A DNA stretch of 64,000 nt from Riemerella columbipharyngis. Its GTDB lineage: Bacteria > Bacteroidota > Bacteroidia > Flavobacteriales > Weeksellaceae. Each line of letters opens with the position of its first letter. The first letter of the stretch is position 1. The notes beneath the pieces are model-generated. The model saw only the letters and a list, made by a program, of their open reading frames with translations, was not told the origin of the DNA and did no database searches. Below, piece after piece: positions 57,868 to 64,000 of the stretch. The stretch spans positions 186,001 to 250,000 of the forward strand of contig NZ_FNAS01000001.1 of assembly GCF_900101995.1 (NCBI RefSeq), read 5' to 3'. The position numbers and the translations under genes are program-made.

Positions 57868-59033
57868 TTTTTGTTTTTTGCCAAATTTGCATTACTCAAT
57901 ATTATTTTTTTATCCTTGGATTGAGTGAAAATCACATAATCACTACCTCCGTCTTTTATTCGATATTTTTTCTTGATTTCTTCCGGAGAGAGAGGGTAGT
58001 TTTTAGATATGATGTTGAATTGTTGTCCGGTTATTTCTTTTTTATTTGAAATAATATTGACTTCTAAAACTCTTCCGGGGAAATTCTCAACCAACATATC
58101 CGAAGTGTAAAGATGAGTGTTGGGGTGTAGTTTTTTTATATTAAATCGATTGGAAACCAAATCAAATGCACCTGATTTCAAAACGGCATTATTGGGGATG
58201 TAGAGGTATTTTTCGGGATAAGAATATTCGGAATGGATATCATCAGTCTCAGAATATTCAAAGTCAAAAACAAGTTCAGTGCTTTCTAAATTTACACATT
58301 TGAAAACCAGATTTTTAGGTTTTTTGCTGAGAATGCATACCACCTCTTTTACCTCGTTTCTTACGGCAATGATGTGAATTTCTACGAGCTGTTTAAGGTT
58401 TTGGGTTAAATATTTAAGGTCAATAATCGGGGATAGTTTGACCATTACATTTTCTGATATTTCCAATAATCTGTCCTGAATTTCAAGCAGATTAGGAGAC
58501 AAATCTTCTAGTAAGAACTTCTTTCGGTTGAGAGTGTCGCGTCTCGCAGGATCTATGTATATCCAATCAAAATTTTCTGAAATTTGGCTAAGTATATTTT
58601 GTAAATCGTTATTGATGAATACCGCTTTTTTATTCATTATATTCCAGTTGTGGCATACCAATTCCAATAACGAGCTGTTTTGTTCGACTAATGTCGCTTC
58701 CTCAAAGCGGTTGGATAAAAAATATGCGTCTATTGCCAATCCGCTGGTAAGGTCTAAAAGTTTTTTCCCCTTCATCAATCCTGCCTTATACTCTGCTGTG
58801 GTTTGGGAGGAGGCTTGTTCCAAGCTGATGTGCGGCGGAAATAAAATACCTTCTTTGTCCAAAAAAGGAAATTTCTTTTTGGCTTTATTCCGCCCTACGA
58901 TTTGTTCTGCCAGCTCCTTATTGCTTACCCCTTCGAATATTTGTTTTTTTAGTATCAAATCGTGAATGCTAAGCTGTAAATTTTTAGCGATAAAGTCTTG
59001 AATTTCAGGAGTAGTGAGTTTATGGTTAATCAC
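57864..59033 (-). CDS. THUMP-like/class I SAM-dependent methyltransferase
   Basis: 389 residues. The middle carries a Rossmann-type SAM-binding core: KGKKLLDLTSGLAIDAYFLS (motif I), RFEEATLVEQNSSLLELVCH, and FDWIYIDPARRDTLNRKKFL with the D-P-A-R motif. The N-terminal region is helical and the C-terminal part (about 300-389) is the THUMP-like domain found in this Bacteroidota group. It is likely an RNA methyltransferase, but the target is unknown. Its ATG overlaps the stop of the upstream DAHP synthase gene by four bases, so translation is coupled. Confidence 0.87.
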   Translation of the reverse strand: MINHKLTTPEIQDFIAKNLQLSIHDLILKKQIFEGVSNKELAEQIVGRNKAKKKFPFLDKEGILFPPHISLEQASSQTTAEYKAGLMKGKKLLDLTSGLAIDAYFLSNRFEEATLVEQNSSLLELVCHNWNIMNKKAVFINNDLQNILSQISENFDWIYIDPARRDTLNRKKFLLEDLSPNLLEIQDRLLEISENVMVKLSPIIDLKYLTQNLKQLVEIHIIAVRNEVKEVVCILSKKPKNLVFKCVNLESTELVFDFEYSETDDIHSEYSYPEKYLYIPNNAVLKSGAFDLVSNRFNIKKLHPNTHLYTSDMLVENFPGRVLEVNIISNKKEITGQQFNIISKNYPLSPEEIKKKYRIKDGGSDYVIFTQSKDKKIILSNANLAKNKN

Positions 59034-60112
59034 GGTTTATGAGTCATTATTTTATTTTGAACTTCTACAGATTCTTCGTGTACGGCTTTGAATATTTTTT
59101 CGATAAATTCTTTATTCATACCTGTTTCATCGGCTTTCATCTGAGCGTATTGTGTGATGATTTTCCATCTGTCGGGCTGGAATATGGCGATATTGTTTTT
59201 TTGTTTGATACTTCCTATTTTTTCGGAGATTTTCATTCTCTCGGACAGTAATTCTATGATCTGAAAATCAATATCGGAGATGAGCATTCGGTGTCTTTCC
59301 AAGTCTTCTTCGTAGCCGGAGATATTGGAGTTTCTTACTTTGAGACAAGAGATAATTTCAGCCAAATTTTCAGGCGTTATTTGCTGCGAAGCATCACTCC
59401 AAGCCTTGTCCGGCAGGCAATGGGTTTCTATCATTATCCCTTCGTAGTTTAGGTTTAAAGCCTCCTGTGCCACGCGGTATAGTCCGGTACGGTTTCCACA
59501 AATATGCGAAGGATCTACAAACATAGGAATATTAGGATATTGATTTTTGAAATCCAAAGCAATTTGCCAATTTGGGATATTGCGATATTCGGTTTTTCGG
59601 TAAGTAGAAAAGCCTCTGTGTATGGCTCCCAGTTTTTTTATTCCTTGGGCTAAAAGCCGTTCAAATGCACCAACCCATAATGATAAATCCGGATTGACGG
59701 GGTTTTTTACTAAAACTATTTTATCTGTACCTTCGAGGGCTTCTGCTATTTCTTGAACGGTAAAAGGATTCACGGTAGAGCGGGCACCTATCCATAATAC
59801 ATCTACATCGGCATCTAATGCAGCAGAAGTATGATAAGAATTAGCCACCTCTGTTGCAGTCTTGAAACCAAATTCTGTTTTTACCTTTTTCAGCCATTCC
59901 AAACCTATTGCGCCTACTCCTTCAAAAGAGCCGGGTTTAGTTCTGGGCTTCCATATTCCTGCACGGAAAACAGAGACTCCCATATTATTTTTTTTGATGC
60001 GTTCAGCCGTCTCCATCATTTGCTGTTCGCTTTCGGCACTGCATGGTCCTGCTATAATCATTGGCTTAGGAAATCCATCAATCCAGCTACATTCTAATTC
60101 TTTTAATGTCAT
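59030..60112 (-). CDS. Bifunctional DAHP synthase/chorismate mutase
   Basis: 360 residues. The N-terminal three-quarters are a type I-beta 3-deoxy-7-phosphoheptulonate synthase: PMIIAGPCSAESEQQMMETA, SVFRAGIWKPRTKPGSFEGV, GAIGLEWLKKVKTEFGFKTA, LWIGARSTVNPFTVQEIAEA, VKNPVNPDLSLWVGAFERLL and FVDPSHICGNRTGLYRVAQE. The C-terminal part (about 270-360) is a chorismate mutase of AroQ type: DLERHRMLISDIDFQIIELL, SERMKISEKIGSIKQKNNIA. It thus starts the shikimate pathway and later converts chorismate to prephenate; the fusion allows feedback control through the mutase part. It lies 5 bp after the end of dnaX (tau frame) and overlaps the methyltransferase gene. Confidence 0.95.
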   Translation of the reverse strand: MTLKELECSWIDGFPKPMIIAGPCSAESEQQMMETAERIKKNNMGVSVFRAGIWKPRTKPGSFEGVGAIGLEWLKKVKTEFGFKTATEVANSYHTSAALDADVDVLWIGARSTVNPFTVQEIAEALEGTDKIVLVKNPVNPDLSLWVGAFERLLAQGIKKLGAIHRGFSTYRKTEYRNIPNWQIALDFKNQYPNIPMFVDPSHICGNRTGLYRVAQEALNLNYEGIMIETHCLPDKAWSDASQQITPENLAEIISCLKVRNSNISGYEEDLERHRMLISDIDFQIIELLSERMKISEKIGSIKQKNNIAIFQPDRWKIITQYAQMKADETGMNKEFIEKIFKAVHEESVEVQNKIMTHKP

Positions 60113-60117
60113 TATTT

Positions 60118-61799
60118 TTAATTGAAATCAAATTTTAATAAATCATCTAATTCTTTTAGTAAAGGATATTTATGAGCCAGTTCGTAGAAAATATCACGGT
60201 TGTTTTTTACACTTATTCGTGGCAGAGCTTTCTGGCGGTATTCAATTGTGATATTGTAATTATTTACTTTTTTCTTAAAATTAGCAAAAAAATCCCCAAC
60301 CATATCTTCAAAATGTTTTTTAGAGCTGTCGGAAGCATAAGTAATACTTATCAAATTGTCGCTTTCCTTATGAACTACAAATGCTTTGAGTGTACTGTAT
60401 GCCGGAGTATTATTTTTGATTTTATCCAAAAAAGCATTCCATTCTTCTTGTAATGTTCCCGGTGAAAAATAGTCATTAGGCAAATTTCCGTCATTGCTTT
60501 CTACCGTATTTTGTTGCTCCTGTTTTTTCTTAATGTTTCCCTCAATATTGAATAAGCTCGGTATCCTGCCTTTCACTATTGGTGTATCGCTTCTCTTTAT
60601 GGTTTTTATAGAATTTTCTTTGGGTTTTAGGATTTCCGTATTGGTGTTTTGTTCTTGTTTAGAGGAATCATTTTTTGATAAAAGCTCTCCTGAAACTGGC
60701 GGTGGGATTATTCTAAACTTTTTTTTTTAGCCGAAGATTTTCCATCTGCAGTAATGCTTGATAGCTGCATCAAAGCAATTTCTACGGTAAGCCTTGGGTT
60801 TTTAGAATTTTTATAATTGATATCTGCTTGGCTGCATATTTCTATGGCGGTAACGAGCTGTTGTGGTGTCCATTTTTTACCCTGTTCGGCAAACTTAGAT
60901 TTAGAATTTTCTCCCACTTCTATCAAATGTAAAGTGGCAGGGTTTTGAGACAGCATTAAGTTTCTGAAATGGCTACCCAATCCAGCAATAAAAATTTGAG
61001 AATCAAAGCCTTTATTTATAATATCGTTAAAGACCGAAAGTATCTTTGGGATATCATTATCGTACGCCAGCTCTGCTATTTTTAGATATTGGTCATAGTC
61101 CAAAACATTAAGTATCTCCGCTGCGTTTGCTAAGGTAATGTTCTTTTGGGTAAAAGTTGCCAGCCTGTCAAAAATAGACAGAGCATCTCTAAGAGCTCCA
61201 TCTGCCTTTTGGGCAATAAGATAGAGTGCATCATCTTCATACTTTATGTTTTCTTTGTCTGCTATTTTTCTGAGATGGTTCTGGATATCCTCTATGGCAA
61301 TTCTCTTGAAATCATAAATTTGGCATCGTGAGAGTATGGTAGGGATAATTTTATGTTTTTCCGTAGTCGCTAAAATGAAAATAGCGTGTTTAGGCGGTTC
61401 TTCCAAAGTTTTCAGAAAAGCGTTGAAAGCCTGAGAAGACAGCATATGCACCTCATCTATAATGTAAACTTTGTATTTGCCCACTTGCGGAGCATAGCGT
61501 ACTTGGTCTATCAGTCCCCGAATGTCATCCACGGAGTTGTTGGATGCGGCATCCAATTCAAAAATATTGTAGGCAAAGCCGTCTTCGCTTGTAGTACCGT
61601 CTTTTTCGTTGATCTTTCTTGCTAAAATCCTTGCACAAGTGGTTTTTCCCACTCCTCTGGGACCACAAAACAGCAAAGCCTGAGCTAGCTGGTTTTCCTC
61701 TATGGCGTGTTCCAATGTATCGGTAATATGGGATTGTCCCACTACGGTATCAAACTCTTGCGGACGATATTTTCGTGCAGATACTACAAAGTTTTCCAT
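60118..61799 (-). CDS. dnaX: DNA polymerase III gamma/tau, frame split at an A10 slippery run
   Basis: From the ATG at 61799 the zero frame encodes 363 residues: RKYRPQEFDTVVGQSHITDT, Walker A FCGPRGVGKTTCARILARKI, FELDAASNNSVDDIRGLIDQ, Walker B VYIIDEVHMLSSQAFNAFLK, ILATTEKHKIIPTILSRCQI and the collar domain, ending ITADGKSSAKKKSLE at TAA just after ten A residues (60719-60728). The usual zinc-binding cysteines after Walker A are missing. If one A is added (or a -1 shift occurs) at that run, the frame continues KFRIIPPPVSGELLSKNDSS through a linker into a tau-type C-terminal domain (TLQEEWNAFLDKIKNNTPAY, then ELAHKYPLLKELDDLLKFDF) and stops at 60118. Short (gamma, 363) and long (tau, about 560) products are thus both possible, as known for dnaX in E. 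coli and Thermus. The nine-codon upstream extension to 61832 is rejected. Confidence 0.93.
60719..60728 (-). promoter_or_regulatory. A10 slippery run in dnaX
   Basis: On the coding (minus) strand GCT is followed by ten A then GTTTAG. Zero frame stops four codons later (K-S-L-E then TAA). A shift of -1, or RNA polymerase slippage adding one A, opens the tau frame. I see no convincing downstream stem-loop, which favours transcriptional slippage, as reported for the Thermus A9 run, over ribosomal frameshifting. Confidence 0.7.
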
Positions 61800-61803
61800 A
61801 CCC

Positions 61804-61811
61804 CAAAGATA
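61804..61811 (-). promoter_or_regulatory. -7 element of dnaX, predicting a leaderless mRNA
   Basis: On the minus strand TATCTTTG matches TAnnTTTG and ends four bases before the dnaX ATG at 61799. Confidence 0.6.
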
Positions 61812-61989
61812 ATAAAATCTTTTGCAATGCAAAAAATAAAATGATAAGATTTAGCTCAAATCCTCAAATTTGAATTTCAGAATTTCTTTCAGTTTTAGAT
61901 TGTTGATTATCAGTTATTTGTGTTTTATTGGCGTTTATAGCTATGCTTTTGTTTTATCTTAGTTTTTTCAGCTTTAAAAATAATATTTG

Positions 61990-63654
61990 TTAAAATTGCA
62001 AATAAATAGGCATCACTTGTTCGGCAGATTTGAAATAGCCGTATAGTATTAAAAATAAAAAGAAAACCACTGCATAAGCCCACATTGGGAATGGCTTGCT
62101 CTTGTCGATAATACGCTCTGTAAGGTTGTCGGGAATCATATGTAGGCACAATGCCACTACAATCATCCAGATTACGCCTTTGTAATTGTTATAAAAAGGG
62201 AGGAATACTTTGGTATCAAAATCATAAAAAATCTGATGAATCATCGCTTGTGCGGAACCCAAATCGGCAGTGCGGAAAAATATCCAGCCAAAACATACGA
62301 AATGAAAGGTAATAATACCCATCAATATACGGTACCATCTTTTGTGATTGATACCGGCTAAGGATTGTCCGGTGAGCAGCATCCAGATTTTGTGTACGCC
62401 TAAGGCTGTACCGTGTATGGCGCCCCAGATGATGAAGTTCCAACTTGCACCGTGCCAAAATCCGCCCAGCAGCATTGTCGTCATCAGATTGAAATTAGCG
62501 GCAATGCCTTTGCTGTTTTTGGTGATAATTGCCGGAAGCAGAAAAATAAGGATTAAGGCTAATGCAACGCCTGTCGCCCAAAGTAAAGATAGATGGAGTA
62601 TATGGGTGCACATAAGGAAAGCCCCTGCCAAAAAGGCACCTACAAAGATGAAAGAGGCGATAGAGAACTTGCGGTTGCCCCCGAGCGGAATGTACAAATA
62701 ATCTTTGAGCCAAGAGGACAGCGAAATGTGCCATCTTCTCCAGAATTCCGTAATGTTTTTACTTTGGTACGGGGATAAGAAATTGGGTGGAATTTTGAAG
62801 CCCAGCCACAGTGCAATGCCGATGGCGATATCGCTATATCCGCTGAAATCGCAATAGATGACCATTGCGTAGCCGTACACCGCAAAGAGGTTCTCCAGTC
62901 CGGTATGCATAGAGGGATTATCAAAGATATAATTGACGAGGTTCAGCGTAATGAAATCGGAGATAACCAATTTCTTTATCAATCCGGAGATGATGAGGTA
63001 GTAGCCTTTTGCGAAGTCGCGTTCGCTGATGACATAAGGTTCGTTAATCTGCGGTACAAAGTCGTGTACCCTTACGATAGGTCCCATCATCAGCTTAGGA
63101 AAAAACGACAAGAAGAGCAAATAGTCCGAAAATTTACTTGCAGGCTTGAACTCTCCGCGATACACATCTACGGTATAGCTAAGGTTTTCAAAGGTATAAA
63201 AAGAGATGCCGATGGGCAAAAGGATATTCAGCGGATTGAAATGTGAGCTAAAAAGCTCGTTGCTGATGCTGATAAAAAAATTCGTGTACTTGAAGTAAAA
63301 CAGCATTCCGAGATTAAAAATAATACTCAGTACGAGAAGTACTGTTTTTTTCTTTTTTTCTGGTGTTTTGTAGATGGCATTGGAAATATAAAAGTCCACG
63401 ATGGCAGATAAAATGACCAATCTCACAAACCAGCCGCTTGCTTTGTAAAAGAAGTAAAGCGAAAAGGCACAAAATACATATCTACGTGCCTGATGATGCT
63501 TCCTAAGTGCAAAAAATAATACGATAAAAAGGGTAAAAAAATAGACAAAAAAACCATTGTTGAATAACAGCGGATTTTTGCTGTCGTACACAAACTCGTG
63601 CAAGAAAGCATTTCCGTCAAATGAAGCGAAAAAGTTCTGAATTTGATGCATCAT
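61990..63654 (-). CDS. AlgI-like MBOAT O-acyltransferase
   Basis: 554 residues, about eleven membrane helices. MBOAT markers: LNILLPIGISFYTFENLSYT, VDVYRGEF, LSFFPKLMMGPIVRVHDFVP, DFSGYSDIAIGIALWLGFKI, PNFLSPYQSKNITEFWRRWH, ISLSSWLKDYLYIPLGGNRK, and the catalytic-His segment TMLLGGFWHGASWNFIIWGA. This is the AlgI/DltB-like group that moves acetyl groups across the inner membrane onto extracellular or cell-envelope polysaccharides. It overlaps by four bases (ATGA) with an upstream SGNH-type gene, the usual partner that completes the transfer. The polymer modified is unknown; no alginate genes are visible. Confidence 0.93.
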   Translation of the reverse strand: MMHQIQNFFASFDGNAFLHEFVYDSKNPLLFNNGFFVYFFTLFIVLFFALRKHHQARRYVFCAFSLYFFYKASGWFVRLVILSAIVDFYISNAIYKTPEKKKKTVLLVLSIIFNLGMLFYFKYTNFFISISNELFSSHFNPLNILLPIGISFYTFENLSYTVDVYRGEFKPASKFSDYLLFLSFFPKLMMGPIVRVHDFVPQINEPYVISERDFAKGYYLIISGLIKKLVISDFITLNLVNYIFDNPSMHTGLENLFAVYGYAMVIYCDFSGYSDIAIGIALWLGFKIPPNFLSPYQSKNITEFWRRWHISLSSWLKDYLYIPLGGNRKFSIASFIFVGAFLAGAFLMCTHILHLSLLWATGVALALILIFLLPAIITKNSKGIAANFNLMTTMLLGGFWHGASWNFIIWGAIHGTALGVHKIWMLLTGQSLAGINHKRWYRILMGIITFHFVCFGWIFFRTADLGSAQAMIHQIFYDFDTKVFLPFYNNYKGVIWMIVVALCLHMIPDNLTERIIDKSKPFPMWAYAVVFFLFLILYGYFKSAEQVMPIYLQF

Positions 63655-64000
63655 TTTTTATTCTTGGTTTTTGGGTTGTACTTTTTGTAGTCGTTCATCA
63701 TCGCACGGAAAATCTTTTCTGCAAGGACATCTCCTCCTTTGGCATTGGGGTGTATGTAGTCTTTGTTGGCCAATGGCGGATTTTGCTGTGCCCATTTCAC
63801 AATAGCGTTTTCGCCGCCCATAGACTCAAATTGGTTGTAAAAAGCCAATCCGTTCTCAAAGGCAAGCTGTGCCTGTGTTTGTATAAGGTTAGGCATTCCC
63901 ACAGCCGTTTTCATTTCGCCGTTGTAGCGGAAAGCACGGTCTGCACTGCTAATTAAAAGGAAGTCTGTATTCGGGAAATCTTTTTTTAGCCGTGCGAGTA
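63651..64000 (-). CDS. SGNH/GDSL-type acylesterase or acetyltransferase partner (partial)
   Basis: Only the C-terminal 116 or so residues lie in the window; the gene continues beyond 64000. The readable part begins LARLKKDFPNTDFLLISSAD followed by RAFRYNGEM, then QTQAQLAFENGLAFYNQFES, and ends with DYIHPNAKGGDVLAEKIFRA, which holds the D-x-x-H-P-N catalytic block of SGNH hydrolases (block V). An ATG inside at 63914 is only internal. It is translationally coupled to the MBOAT gene, as in AlgI/AlgJ-like O-acetylation pairs, so it probably acts in periplasmic or surface polysaccharide acetylation. Confidence 0.87.
   Translation of the reverse strand, partial: LARLKKDFPNTDFLLISSADRAFRYNGEMKTAVGMPNLIQTQAQLAFENGLAFYNQFESMGGENAIVKWAQQNPPLANKDYIHPNAKGGDVLAEKIFRAMMNDYKKYNPKTKNKK

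Noticed and set aside
1-64000. CRISPR arrays, rRNA and tRNA genes, riboswitches
   Set aside because: Reading the intergenic stretches showed no regular spaced repeats, no cloverleaf-like segments with CCA-end context and no recognisable riboswitch core; a tRNAscan or Infernal run would settle this.

Overview
The window looks like chromosomal DNA of a Bacteroidota bacterium of class Flavobacteriia, most likely in or near the Weeksellaceae (Chryseobacterium/Riemerella/Bergeyella group). This is inferred from several signs: an AT-rich sequence, a giant SprA type IX secretion protein, a small protein with a T9SS sorting tail, THUMP-like, DUF3822 and GlmU-family genes typical of that class, and promoters with the Bacteroidota -7 element TAnnTTTG. 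The genus cannot be fixed from sequence reading alone. No rRNA, tRNA, CRISPR array or intact mobile element was recognised.

Layout. 1-3.6 kb holds decayed or ordinary genes: an eptA-like remnant, a DUF302 protein, a DUF445 gene cut by a TAG in place of a conserved Trp, and bioB. 3.6-8.9 kb is an accessory stretch. It has a long AT-rich gap, a promoter followed by a (CA)12 repeat and a perfect hairpin, small lipoproteins and secreted proteins, and a near-identical ~480-bp duplication carrying an 8-cysteine mini-protein. Three genes there are broken. 9-12.8 kb is housekeeping: pssA, a DEDDh exonuclease, an FAH-family enzyme and glnS. 13.2-20 kb is a complete glycerol-3-phosphate locus: glpR divergent from glpD-glpT-glpQ-porin. 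20-21 kb carries an isolated GT42 (Campylobacter CstII-like) sialyltransferase. 21.4-25.3 kb is a TonB-dependent receptor translationally coupled to a beta-propeller phytase lipoprotein. 25.4-33.7 kb has a PD-(D/E)XK protein, holA, an SRPBCC protein, sucA-(secreted protein)-sucB and an outer-membrane beta-barrel.

33.8-41.7 kb has acs, trpG/pabA and a minimal T9SS protein on the minus strand, then hemB, lptB, DUF2007, rpsP-rimM, a Sua5-family gene and yaaA. An IS1595-family transposase remnant lies at about 41.75-42.4 kb. It is followed by a YfcE-like phosphodiesterase, an Smr protein, a small membrane gene with an in-frame TAG, and DUF3822. 44.6-52.4 kb (minus) is ruvA-sprA. 52.5-57.9 kb (plus) is a GlmU-family protein, an UMF1-type MFS transporter, dacB (with a G9 tract) and an overlapping orphan histidine kinase. 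57.9-61.8 kb (minus) is dnaX-aroF/chorismate mutase-methyltransferase. The dnaX frame is split at a run of ten A residues so that short (gamma) and long (tau) products could both be made. 62-64 kb (minus) is an AlgI-like MBOAT acyltransferase preceded by an SGNH-type partner that runs off the window.

The observations most worth following are the dnaX A10 slippage site, the promoter/(CA)12/hairpin leader at 4.2-4.4 kb, the duplicated Cys-rich mini-genes, the isolated sialyltransferase, promoters that predict leaderless mRNAs (pssA, lptB, dnaX), and homopolymer tracts that could switch genes.
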